Source of the DNA: Methanoregula sp.
Lineage (GTDB): Archaea; Halobacteriota; Methanomicrobia; Methanomicrobiales; Methanospirillaceae
Assembly: GCA_030653335.1 (NCBI GenBank)
Contig: JAURZP010000001.1
Location: 1 to 20,786, forward strand
DNA length: 20,786 bases
Direction: 5' to 3'
Shown: positions 7,832-14,230 of the stretch, piece by piece
Layout of the letters: each line of letters begins with the position of its first letter
Position numbering within the stretch: the first letter of the stretch is position 1
Translations under genes and position numbers: made by a program
The notes under the pieces: model-generated
Seen by the model: only the letters and a program-made list of their open reading frames with translations
Database searches by the model: none
What the model was told of the DNA's origin: nothing

Positions 7832-8122
7832 ATGGCAAAAGCGGAAAGTGTAATGATAAAGGATCGCGGGACAAATGCCCCGGCCCCTCTGAGGGGGAAG
7901 GCACGGAAGTTAACGCATGGCGTTCCCGTTAAGGATCTCCGTGCCCCGGTGCAGGTTCTCAAGTCAACGAAACTCTGGCTCGATCAGATCATCGGAGAGA
8001 AACAGTTTAAAACGTACGATGAGGCGATCATGTTCCTGATCACGGAACGGCAAAGGCACCTCCCATCAGATTTCGGGATATTTCCTGATCTGAAAGAATA
8101 CGTGTGTAACGGAGAGGATTAA
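7832..8122 (+). CDS. vapB: Ribbon-helix-helix-like antitoxin (VapB type)
   Basis: 96 aa. The C-terminal half, VQVLKSTKLWLDQIIGEKQFKTYDEAIMFLITERQ (about 41-75), has the pattern of short archaeal RHH-type VapB antitoxins: a beta strand, helix with LD-I, GE-F-TYDEAI, and helix with LI-ER. An N-terminal basic extension of about 40 residues is unusual and could come from an upstream start choice, but the palindrome and TATA-like box sit just before ATG 7832 and argue for it. It should bind and neutralise the PIN toxin encoded directly downstream, and repress the operon through the 7803-7824 palindrome (inference). Its stop codon (8120-8122) abuts or overlaps the toxin start. Confidence 0.7.
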   Translation: MAKAESVMIKDRGTNAPAPLRGKARKLTHGVPVKDLRAPVQVLKSTKLWLDQIIGEKQFKTYDEAIMFLITERQRHLPSDFGIFPDLKEYVCNGED

Positions 8123-8123
8123 G

Positions 8124-8492
8124 ATCGTTATCGTTCTCGATACGTGGGCGTGGATCGAGTACTGGAGGGGAAACATCAGGGTTCGTGACATTATTGAGGG
8201 GCCTGAAAGCAAACTAACATCGATGGTAACTATTGCGGAACTGGAGCGACTCTATGGCGCGGATAGGGAACAGATCGATCTTATGATCGTCGGGATCCGG
8301 CTCAGGAGCCGCCTTGTCCCAGTGGACCTCGACATTGCACGGGCCGGTGGTGCGGTGCGGAGGAATATGAAGGAGGGGGGAATTGCAGACGCGATCATCT
8401 ATGCGACAGCACTCATGAACCGGGCAAAGGTCCTGACGGGGGATGCACATTTCAGGGAATTATCCGAAGTCATCTTCGTAAAATCCCTCTGA
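8124..8492 (+). CDS. vapC: PIN-domain toxin (VapC) with a non-AUG start
   Basis: 122 aa if begun at ATC 8124. All PIN acidic positions are present: Asp in VLDTWAW (codon 8139), Glu in TIAELERLYG, Asp in GGIADAIIYA and Asp in LTGDAHF, as needed for metal-dependent RNA cleavage. The open frame runs back to a stop at 8091, but no ATG, GTG or TTG lies between that stop and the essential first Asp. Candidate starts are ATT 8118, overlapping the vapB TAA, and ATC 8124, five codons before the Asp as in typical MKIVLD-type starts. An SD-like GGAGAGG (8111-8117) is 6-9 nt from 8124. The first ATG (8223) would give an 89-aa product without the catalytic Asp. Either initiation is non-AUG and coupled to vapB, or the toxin is inactive. 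Confidence 0.68.
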   Translation: MVIVLDTWAWIEYWRGNIRVRDIIEGPESKLTSMVTIAELERLYGADREQIDLMIVGIRLRSRLVPVDLDIARAGGAVRRNMKEGGIADAIIYATALMNRAKVLTGDAHFRELSEVIFVKSL

Positions 8493-8499
8493 TTCAGAC

Positions 8500-8506
8500 T
8501 TTTTTT
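8500..8506 (+). terminator. Poly-T terminator after vapBC
   Basis: T7 begins 8 nt after the vapC stop codon and probably ends the vapBC transcript. Confidence 0.45.
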
Positions 8507-8807
8507 AAGTGATCCGTATCATACGATTCCTCGCGCGAAAAGCGGCACATTGATGATTGTGAGTTTCGATCCTTGTCCTCCGATGAATCGCCCGAAGTGG
8601 CCGATGCCCGAAAAGTTTTTTGATTGGTTTTAAATCCCTTGTGTATATTGCGTTCAAAGTCCCTGTCCTTAAATGCCCTCTCCCGCATAAACTTTCATGG
8701 CAACGGGCGTGATTCATAGTGTACGGTATCCGGTATGACATCAATAAAAGCAAAAGTTATCTAAGTCTTTCATCCCAGACTGGACAACGGAATCCCGACA
8801 AAAACCG
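8507..8807. other. Gene-free stretch between vapBC and the ATPase region
   Basis: No supported gene. Minus-strand frames at 8494-8688 and 8505-8753 overlap each other in different frames and translate to low-complexity, charged sequence with no recognisable motif; neither is called. No repeat, tRNA or strong hairpin is seen. Confidence 0.4.
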
Positions 8808-8948
8808 GTGACGAGGTCTTTGTTAAAATTATTTAAAAAAGAACCGGTCACATCACTCCGTGGAGCCTGGGGCTATGATGTAGATAGCGCAGACTTTGCA
8901 GATACCCTGCGGAAAAACCAGGAACCCAATTCCACTAATTACCAATGA
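8808..8948 (+). CDS. Possible 46-aa small protein, GTG or TTG start
   Basis: An ATG-less open frame is continuous from 8748 to the TGA at 8946-8948. From GTG 8808 it gives 46 codons, with a basic start (SLLKLFKKEP) and a protein-like core (SLRGAWGYDVDSADFADTLR). TTG 8820 is an alternative, with GAGG just upstream. Codon use in the core resembles that of nearby real genes. It ends 35 bp before the AAA ATPase. It may be a small gene, a fragment of a decayed gene, or chance. Not recognised. Confidence 0.27.
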   Translation: MTRSLLKLFKKEPVTSLRGAWGYDVDSADFADTLRKNQEPNSTNYQ

Positions 8949-8982
8949 GTAACTTTTATCATCTCTGCTAATTAGTAATTAG
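8935..8982. promoter_or_regulatory. TATA box and CTAATTA repeats before the AAA ATPase
   Basis: CTTTTATC (8953-8960) is a TATA-like element 24-31 bp before ATG 8984, with no SD, suggesting a leaderless transcript. The heptamer CTAATTA occurs at 8935-8941 and 8968-8974 (within the palindrome CTAATTAG), and TAATTAG recurs at 8976-8982 abutting the start codon. These repeats flank the box and could be regulator-binding sites. Confidence 0.4.
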
Positions 8983-8983
8983 T

Positions 8984-10249
8984 ATGACATCAAAAGAGAT
9001 GTTGCGGCATCTCGTAATCCAGCAGAAAATCCAGATAGAGAAGAGTGGGGATTTTGTAAAACGCTCAATCTTCAGTCAGGTTCTCGCTGCACTGGACGAT
9101 AACCGCGTGATCATCCTGGCGGGAATCAGGAGATGCGGGAAATCCACGCTCTTAAAACAGATCATGCAGACCCGGAAGGATTACTGTTACGTCAATTTCG
9201 AAGATGAGCGGCTGCTCAGTTTCCGTGCAGAAGATTTCAGCATACTCGATGAAGTCCTCATAGAAGTGTACGGGCCGGCCTGCACGTATTTCTTTGACGA
9301 GATCCAGAACGTGGAAAAGTTCGAGACATTTGTCCGTAGGCTCCAGGACAGCGGCAGGAAAGTTGTCCTCACCGGCTCCAATGCCTCCCTGCTCAGCCGG
9401 GAATTCGGCACCCGGCTTACCGGGAGATACAAACTTTTCGAAGTCTACCCGTTCTCCTTTATGGAATTTCTCCGGTTCCAGAAAACGAAGCTGAGCAAAG
9501 AAACCCTGTACATTCCGGAAGAGAAGGTGAACCTGATCAGGTTATTCGGTCGCTATGCCGAGTGCGGGGGAATGCCGGAATACTTACGGAACAATGACAG
9601 CGATTATATCCAGACCCTGTACGATAACATCCTTTACCGCGATATTATCGCACGGTATTCCCTCCGGAGACAGCGGCTTGTACGGGAACTCGTGGGAATC
9701 CTTGCCTCCACCATCACGCTTCCCTTTACGTATAATTCCTTAAAAAAAAGCCTTGGGCTGATGAACGCGATTACGGTCAAGGAATATATTTCGTATCTCA
9801 GTGGCGCATACCTGTTCTTTGAACTCCTGCGGTTTGATTATTCGGTAAAAAAACAGCTCAATTCCCCCCGCAAGATCTATATCATTGATACTGCCTTCAG
9901 TGCCATAAGCGGTTTTTCCCTTTCACCGGACAAAGGAAGGATCCTTGAAAATATTGTATTCATCGAACTCATGAGGAGAGGCGGCGAAATTTTTTACTAT
10001 GCAGGGGATCGGGAATGCGATTTCATTCTCAAAGACAAAAAGAAGATCACCGGCGCGATCCAGGTCTGCTATGAATTCACAAAAGAAAACCAGGACCGGG
10101 AAACCGGAGGTCTTCTCAAGGCAATGGCTGAATTTAAGCTGACGCAGGGAATGATCCTCACGTACGATCAGGAAGATACTCTGAAATCCGATGGAAAAAC
10201 CATCATCATCAAACCGGTCTGGAAGTGGCTTTTAGAAGGAGTGCCTTAA
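8984..10249 (+). CDS. AAA-family ATPase with DUF4143-type C-terminal domain
   Basis: 421 aa. Belongs to the large archaeal/bacterial AAA_14-DUF4143 group of uncertain role. The N-terminal ATPase has Walker A GIRRCGKST (47-55), Walker B YFFDEIQN (D105, E106) and a sensor-1-like strand VVLTGSN. A winged-helix-like middle segment follows (about 220-290). The C-terminal part has GDRECDFILKDKKKITGAIQVCYE, the D-x(n)-x-Q/E-x pattern of a PD-(D/E)xK nuclease-like fold often noted in this family. Nuclease activity is not established. Such genes are scattered, often near mobile or toxin-antitoxin DNA, as here. It appears full-length and intact. No partner gene adjoins except the possible 46-aa ORF upstream. 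Confidence 0.88.
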   Translation: MTSKEMLRHLVIQQKIQIEKSGDFVKRSIFSQVLAALDDNRVIILAGIRRCGKSTLLKQIMQTRKDYCYVNFEDERLLSFRAEDFSILDEVLIEVYGPACTYFFDEIQNVEKFETFVRRLQDSGRKVVLTGSNASLLSREFGTRLTGRYKLFEVYPFSFMEFLRFQKTKLSKETLYIPEEKVNLIRLFGRYAECGGMPEYLRNNDSDYIQTLYDNILYRDIIARYSLRRQRLVRELVGILASTITLPFTYNSLKKSLGLMNAITVKEYISYLSGAYLFFELLRFDYSVKKQLNSPRKIYIIDTAFSAISGFSLSPDKGRILENIVFIELMRRGGEIFYYAGDRECDFILKDKKKITGAIQVCYEFTKENQDRETGGLLKAMAEFKLTQGMILTYDQEDTLKSDGKTIIIKPVWKWLLEGVP

Positions 10250-10391
10250 ACTTTCCGGAGTAGTGTACCAAAAACCACACTAAAAAAACGTTACAGGGTT
10301 TGTGCCAGCAGGGCAAGCCACGCAGGGATGTAAAGGATCTCTTTTTCGCCAAAAATTTTTTGATCCATTAAGTCTTTTGTGTTACATAGGG
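10250..10391. other. Non-coding DNA after the AAA ATPase
   Basis: Contains an inverted repeat, TAGTGT (10261-10266) and ACACTA (10277-10282), with a 10-nt loop. It is followed by an A-run, not a T-run, on the + strand, so it is not a standard terminator for the ATPase. No gene is seen. Confidence 0.4.
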
Positions 10392-10436
10392 TGGATCAAT
10401 TTCGGATTGGCGCTCTGGATCATTTTTGAGTTGGCG
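10392..10436. repeat. Two 21-bp direct repeats, transposon-end-like
   Basis: Units 10392-10412 and 10416-10436 both start TGGATCA and end TTGGCG, match at 17 of 21 positions and are separated by 3 nt. Closely spaced, imperfect repeats of this form resemble the multi-repeat ends of IS21-like insertion sequences (recollection of the family, not tested). No transposase gene is present. Confidence 0.5.
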
Positions 10437-10457
10437 AAAACAAACGGCTGCGACATC

Positions 10458-10554
10458 TGATTTCAATCCTAATTTAGTCCGCTTCAAACGGAACGGCCTT
10501 CTTTCGGGGTCGTTCGGGTTGTTGATTTCAATCCTGATTTAGTCCGCTTCAAAC
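10458..10554 (-). CRISPR. Two-repeat CRISPR remnant
   Basis: Repeats at 10458-10489 and 10523-10554 (32 bp, one mismatch: A10471 against G10535) surround a 33-bp unique spacer (10490-10522). On the minus strand the repeat starts GTTTGAAGCGGACTAAAT and ends GGATTGAAATCA. The start and the ATTGAAA(N) 3' end are typical of archaeal repeats whose 3' end gives the crRNA 5' tag. The repeat with the substitution would be last on the minus strand, which suits a leader to the right. No cas gene lies in the window. It is either an orphan mini-array or the tail of a decayed locus. Confidence 0.65.
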
Positions 10555-10582
10555 ATTTATTTCAAACCAACCAACACGGCGC

Positions 10583-10612
10583 ACTTCTACCGACTTCTAC
10601 CGACTTCTACCG
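10583..10612. repeat. Three tandem copies of a 10-bp unit
   Basis: ACTTCTACCG occurs three times head to tail (10583-10592, 10593-10602, 10603-10612), perfect in all copies. It sits just right of the CRISPR remnant in non-coding DNA and probably arose by slippage. Confidence 0.85.
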
Positions 10613-10710
10613 ACGTGACCCCCCTCATCCCCGGATCCTTGGGAGACCTGCACTCCCGCACTCCCACTTCTCCGTCGGAGACCTCCTTCTTATGAAAGGA
10701 GCCTGGCTCC

Positions 10711-10743
10711 AATTCCGGCACAAAAGGGGCGAATTCCGGCACA
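10711..10743. repeat. Pair of 12-bp direct repeats, transposon-end-like
   Basis: AATTCCGGCACA occurs at 10711-10722 and 10732-10743, with a 21-bp period. Together with the 10392-10436 pair it brackets the CRISPR remnant. The two pairs differ in sequence, so they are not simply the two ends of one element. Confidence 0.6.
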
Positions 10744-10984
10744 TACATTTCTGAAAACCTTAAAATGCGCTTCATTTGGCTGAATAAGGCATAAATCGGG
10801 CACTAAAATGTACGCTAATGGATGCTATTGGAGGGCCGATCGCCTGCTGGATGGGCTGGAGTAGGGGGAAAATGAAAAGAAGGCCCGTTTTGGGGCAAAG
10901 ATCCAAAAAGTCCCTCGTCTGACACCGACGTGCATCTCAACGGTCATCCTGCCACTGGTTTTTACAAAAAACTCCCACAAATTT
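10744..10984. other. Non-coding DNA before the AbrB/PIN pair
   Basis: No gene, repeat or strong hairpin identified. Base composition is mixed, with a G-rich part near 10850-10905. The 62-codon minus-strand frame covering 10587-10775 runs through the repeat arrays and is not called. Confidence 0.4.
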
Positions 10985-11019
10985 CTTACTAGTAAGCCAA
11001 TACATTTATTTTCTTACAA
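10985..11019. promoter_or_regulatory. Palindromic operator and TATA region of the AbrB/PIN pair
   Basis: CTTACTAGTAAG (10985-10996) is a perfect 12-bp palindrome. The half-site TTCTTAC recurs at 10984-10990 and 11011-11017, flanking the TATA-like ACATTTATTTT (11002-11012). AbrB/MazE-type antitoxins commonly repress their own operon, so this is a likely autoregulatory site. The TATA box predicts a transcription start within about 10 nt of ATG 11038. Confidence 0.5.
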
Positions 11020-11037
11020 TCCAATCAATTTCATACC

Positions 11038-11280
11038 ATGGATATTGTTACCCTGTCCTCAAAAGGTCAGATCGTCATTCCCGTAAAATTCCGGAAAAAG
11101 TTTTCCTTAAAAGAAGGTGACTCGCTGGTGATTGTGGAGGAAAAAGATTCCATCCGCCTCCAGCCGCTGGTCAACCTGTCAGAACTCTGGGGTGTTGACA
11201 AGCTAAAGGACACCAGACCAATGCTCAACGAAATGCGGAAGGAGTGGGATGATGATCTCGAAAACAAGGCTGCTCTTTGA
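11038..11280 (+). CDS. vapB: AbrB/SpoVT-family antitoxin
   Basis: 80 aa. The N-terminal 45 residues are a swapped-hairpin AbrB/MazE DNA-binding domain: VTLSSKGQIVIPVKFRKKFSLKEGDSLVIVEEKDSIRL has the signature SSKGQ--IP---R-----K-GD. The C-terminal tail (about 50-80, acidic with KEWDDDLE) probably wraps the toxin. Its reading frame overlaps the start of the PIN gene by 32 bp, a strong sign of translational coupling. The palindrome upstream probably serves autoregulation. Confidence 0.87.
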   Translation: MDIVTLSSKGQIVIPVKFRKKFSLKEGDSLVIVEEKDSIRLQPLVNLSELWGVDKLKDTRPMLNEMRKEWDDDLENKAAL

Positions 11281-11653
11281 TACGCATGCGTTCCTCGCAT
11301 TTTTCAATCGCGAGGATGGATCGGAAACCATCAGGAACCACATGGATGCGATCCAGAACGGAGACGCAGAAGGATTTGTCGCAATGATCACATTAACGGA
11401 ACTTGCGTACATTTACTCCCGGAAACTGGATGCGGCCTCAGGCACTCTTCGGGTAATGCAGGTACTTCATTCAAAGCTGAACGTAATTCCGCTGAGTGCG
11501 GAGATCGCCATCCGGGCAGGGACCCTCAAGCGTTTAGGAATTTCCATTGCTGATGCCATCATCGCTGCGTCAGCTTTGTCGGTAGATGCCTCGGTTGTCA
11601 CAAACGATTTACATTTCTCTGAAATGGGGTTAGAGGTAATCGGGTACCCGTAA
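11249..11653 (+). CDS. vapC: PIN-domain toxin (VapC)
   Basis: 134 aa. A PIN-fold ribonuclease toxin, partner of the overlapping AbrB-type antitoxin. Acidic residues are present in order: Asp in LLFDTHAFLAF, Glu in ITLTELAYIY, Asp in SIADAIIAASAL and Asp in VVTNDLHF. The start is well supported: AAGGAG (11239-11244) lies 4 nt before ATG 11249, with a second in-frame ATG at 11252 as an alternative. It looks intact, unlike the first toxin at 8124, and is not closely similar to it, so the two modules were probably acquired independently. A short T5 follows the stop at 11654-11658. Confidence 0.88.
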   Translation: MMISKTRLLFDTHAFLAFFNREDGSETIRNHMDAIQNGDAEGFVAMITLTELAYIYSRKLDAASGTLRVMQVLHSKLNVIPLSAEIAIRAGTLKRLGISIADAIIAASALSVDASVVTNDLHFSEMGLEVIGYP

Positions 11654-11696
11654 TTTTTCGTAAGGATTCCCTTCACATTCGCCCCGCATCCCCACA

Positions 11697-11706
11697 CTCA
11701 TAAAAC
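11697..11706 (+). promoter_or_regulatory. TATA-like element of the helicase operon
   Basis: CTCATAAAAC lies 25-34 bp before ATG 11731 and no SD precedes that ATG. This fits a leaderless transcript for the helicase-ogt unit. Confidence 0.35.
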
Positions 11707-11730
11707 CCACCAGCGCCAATACGTGTACTA

Positions 11731-13740
11731 ATGGACAGCATCGACACCTACTTTCCATACAGCGAATACCGCCCGGGCCAGCGCCACATGCTCGAGGTTG
11801 CAGCGCAGGTTGCCCGGGAGGGCGGGATCGCCATGATCGATGCCCCCACCGGCAGCGGGAAGTCAAGCGTTGTTGCCTCGCTATTAGCCGAGCGAAAGAA
11901 GCGAAAGATCGTAATTGCTGTGCGGACAGTCAGCCAGCTCACCACGTTCATCCGCGAACTCGAACTGGTAAAAAAGAAACAGCCGCAGATAAAGACCGTG
12001 TACCTGGTCGGCAAGAAGAGCATGTGTCCTCTTGGCGGCGAAGGGGATATCTACCGCAAATGCGAAGGGGTCAAGGCATTCTCTTCCTCCCTCATGCGGG
12101 ATCGTGCAGATAAAGGAGCACTCGTTCCGTCAAAAGACGCGTTCATCATCCAGCAGATCCGTCGCATGGACAAGGAACATCCGCTACTCTGCCCGTATTT
12201 TATCGCGAGCAAAATGTTTGTGCCCGCTGAGACTATGGGGGTCAAGATGGTCGCCTCAACCGAACTCCGGGCAAAAGCCGACCGGGTGATCGCACACTCT
12301 GTGCCCCCACGGGAACTCACGGAATTCTCCGGTGCCTGCTGCCCGTACGAGCTGATGATGCAGGCAGCCCGGAATACCGATGTGGTGATCCTCAACTACC
12401 ATCACCTCTTTAACCGCGACATCCGCGAGCAGCTCTATGCCAATCTGGGTGTCGAACCGCAGGATGTCCTGCTGCTTATCGACGAAGCGCATAACTGCGG
12501 CGATGTGATCACCGGCATCGAGAGCGTGACTTTGGAGGAGCGCGACCTCGAACAGGCATCCCGCGAACTCTCAGGTATGCGAAAAAGGCACAAGGGAGCA
12601 GAGGCGGTCCAGCATGTGCTGCCCCGGCTCACAGAATTCATTCGGGGTCTTACAAATTCTGTTGAAGCCGAAGACTGGTTTGATCCGGCAATCTTTGACC
12701 GGATGATTGTCCGGGAATCCCTGTATAAAGAGATGGACGAGATCGTCGATGACCTGATGGGCCTTTCAGAAACGATGCGGGAAAAGAACATAAAAGAAGG
12801 GGTATTCCGGGAAACCGCAATCGAACGGCTGACAGAATTTTTAGTACGGCTCTCTCATTCCTCAACAGACCCTGCCTATCTTACAGTGTACCGTAGAACT
12901 GAAACCGGGATCACTTTAGAAGTGCGCAACATCGATCCGGCAGCCTCGCTCTCGGAAGTCTGCGGATCACATTCCTGCTGTGTCCTGATTTCGGGTACAC
13001 TATCTCCGGTTGAGAGTTTCTGCCACTACTATTTCGGTGACGCGAAGGTGACTACGCTCTCGCTTCCCAATGCCTTTCCAAAAGAGAACCGGCTGATCGC
13101 GTGCGCAAATGACATCACAACTGCATTTTCCATGCGGCAGAACAAGGACAATACCAACCGGGTCTGTGACTACATCAAAGCCTTCAGTGCGCTCAAGGGA
13201 AACCGGGCCTGCTATTTTCCCAGTTACCAGATCCTGGAATCATATGCGAGCCTCACCGTGCCACACATGCGGGGTAAGAAGACCTACATCGAACCCCGCG
13301 ATGCCGCAAATGCCAGTGCCGCCTTAAATGAATTCCTCTCATTGCCCACACGCGGCGAATCCGGAGTAATGTTTGCTGTCTGCGGCGGGAAATGGAGCGA
13401 GGGGCTCGACTACCGGGGTGAGATGCTGAACGGTGCGATGGTGATCGGTCTCCCGCTTGCCCCGTTCAACCGGGTCAGGAAGATGACAATAGAATATTTC
13501 CGGCACAAGTTTGGTGAAGAAGGAGAGTTCATCTGCTATACCCTGCCAGCAGTCAACCGCTCCCTGCAGGCACTGGGAAGGGTACTTCGCACACCTGAAG
13601 ATCGCGGTGTGCTGGTGCTGGGCGAAAAACGGTTTTTGGAAAGAAGAGTACGAAACGCACTACCCGGCTGGATCAAAGAAGAGATGATCGAATGTGATGT
13701 CACGCGGTTCCGTGAGCTGATCGGGAAATGGAGATCGTAA
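11731..13740 (+). CDS. XPD/Rad3-family Fe-S DNA helicase
   Basis: A 669-aa superfamily 2 5'-3' DNA helicase, probably in DNA repair. Motifs in order: Q-motif-like YRPGQ (13-17), Walker A APTGSGKSS (38-46), DEAH at 251-254, and motif VI QALGRVLR (613-620). Four cysteines suitable for the 4Fe-4S cluster lie between Walker A and DEAH: C99, C111, C154 (CPYF) and C203/C204 (CCPYE). This is the arrangement of archaeal XPD and DinG-type helicases. It is in the archaeal XPD range, though which subgroup (XPD proper or another Rad3-like branch) is not settled. ATG 11731 agrees with the promoter. Its last 13 bases overlap ogt, so the two are probably one transcript. Confidence 0.92.
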   Translation: MDSIDTYFPYSEYRPGQRHMLEVAAQVAREGGIAMIDAPTGSGKSSVVASLLAERKKRKIVIAVRTVSQLTTFIRELELVKKKQPQIKTVYLVGKKSMCPLGGEGDIYRKCEGVKAFSSSLMRDRADKGALVPSKDAFIIQQIRRMDKEHPLLCPYFIASKMFVPAETMGVKMVASTELRAKADRVIAHSVPPRELTEFSGACCPYELMMQAARNTDVVILNYHHLFNRDIREQLYANLGVEPQDVLLLIDEAHNCGDVITGIESVTLEERDLEQASRELSGMRKRHKGAEAVQHVLPRLTEFIRGLTNSVEAEDWFDPAIFDRMIVRESLYKEMDEIVDDLMGLSETMREKNIKEGVFRETAIERLTEFLVRLSHSSTDPAYLTVYRRTETGITLEVRNIDPAASLSEVCGSHSCCVLISGTLSPVESFCHYYFGDAKVTTLSLPNAFPKENRLIACANDITTAFSMRQNKDNTNRVCDYIKAFSALKGNRACYFPSYQILESYASLTVPHMRGKKTYIEPRDAANASAALNEFLSLPTRGESGVMFAVCGGKWSEGLDYRGEMLNGAMVIGLPLAPFNRVRKMTIEYFRHKFGEEGEFICYTLPAVNRSLQALGRVLRTPEDRGVLVLGEKRFLERRVRNALPGWIKEEMIECDVTRFRELIGKWRS

Positions 13741-14186
13741 GCGGTTCGTGCCGGTTCGGGCTCTGGTATGTCCATGTCTGGTGGAACGATACCGCAGTGC
13801 AGCGGTTGCGTTTTTCAACAACCGGACTTGCCGGAGAAGTCCCCCCGCTCATCAGGAAATACTGTGCGGGACAACCGGTCGATTGTTCCACCCTTGACAG
13901 CTTTGCACTCCATGAAGAGTCCATGTACAGCCGGATTTACCGGGCTGTGCGGGACGTGACCTACGGGACAACTGCAACCTATGGTGAGATTGCAGAAAAG
14001 GTTGGCACTTCGCCAAGAGTAGTGGGTCAGGCAATGGCCCGTAACCCGACACCGCTGGTCATCCCCTGCCACCGTATTGTAGCAGCGCATGGCATTGGAG
14101 GTTTCTCACCATCCGTTGAGATCAAGGAAGCCCTGCTGGCAATGGAGAAGAAAGGCGTGCACAAGTTACTATTGGGACAAAATTAA
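13728..14186 (+). CDS. ogt: Methylated-DNA--[protein]-cysteine S-methyltransferase
   Basis: 152 aa. A suicide repair protein that moves the alkyl group from O6-alkylguanine to its own cysteine. The active site is IPCHRIV with acceptor C114. The preceding helix-turn-helix (TYGEIAEKVGTSPRVVGQAMARNP, with the DNA-flipping Arg) and the following GIGGFS--VEIKEALLAMEKKG are also conserved. The N-terminal half is divergent, as is usual. ATG 13728 lies inside the helicase C-terminus (13-bp overlap), indicating translational coupling of two repair proteins. A 7-bp hairpin follows the stop. Confidence 0.95.
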   Translation: MEIVSGSCRFGLWYVHVWWNDTAVQRLRFSTTGLAGEVPPLIRKYCAGQPVDCSTLDSFALHEESMYSRIYRAVRDVTYGTTATYGEIAEKVGTSPRVVGQAMARNPTPLVIPCHRIVAAHGIGGFSPSVEIKEALLAMEKKGVHKLLLGQN

Positions 14187-14188
14187 AA

Positions 14189-14210
14189 GTAATTGATAAG
14201 GAGCAATTAC
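14189..14210 (+). repeat. Hairpin between ogt and mobA
   Basis: GTAATTG (14189-14195) and CAATTAC (14204-14210) are perfect 7-bp arms around the loop ATAAGGAG. The loop contains an SD-like AAGGAG, yet no start codon follows at a normal distance. It may affect transcript stability or mobA expression; function unknown. Confidence 0.5.
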
Positions 14211-14230
14211 CACATACGGAGAGCCGGTCT

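Noticed and set aside
8223..8492. 89-aa PIN protein starting at ATG 8223
   Set aside because: It would lack the first strand and catalytic Asp, which are encoded intact in the same frame just upstream; a non-AUG start is preferred.
8494..8753. Two minus-strand frames (64 and 82 codons) after vapBC
   Set aside because: They overlap each other in different frames, cover the vapBC terminator, and have no recognisable domain or SD.
10261..10288. Terminator hairpin after the AAA ATPase
   Set aside because: The 6-bp inverted repeat is followed by A7, not T, on the transcribed strand.
10587..10775. 62-codon minus-strand frame across the repeat-rich region
   Set aside because: It includes the 10-bp tandem repeat and the AATTCCGGCACA pair, so the frame probably results from repeats; no motif.
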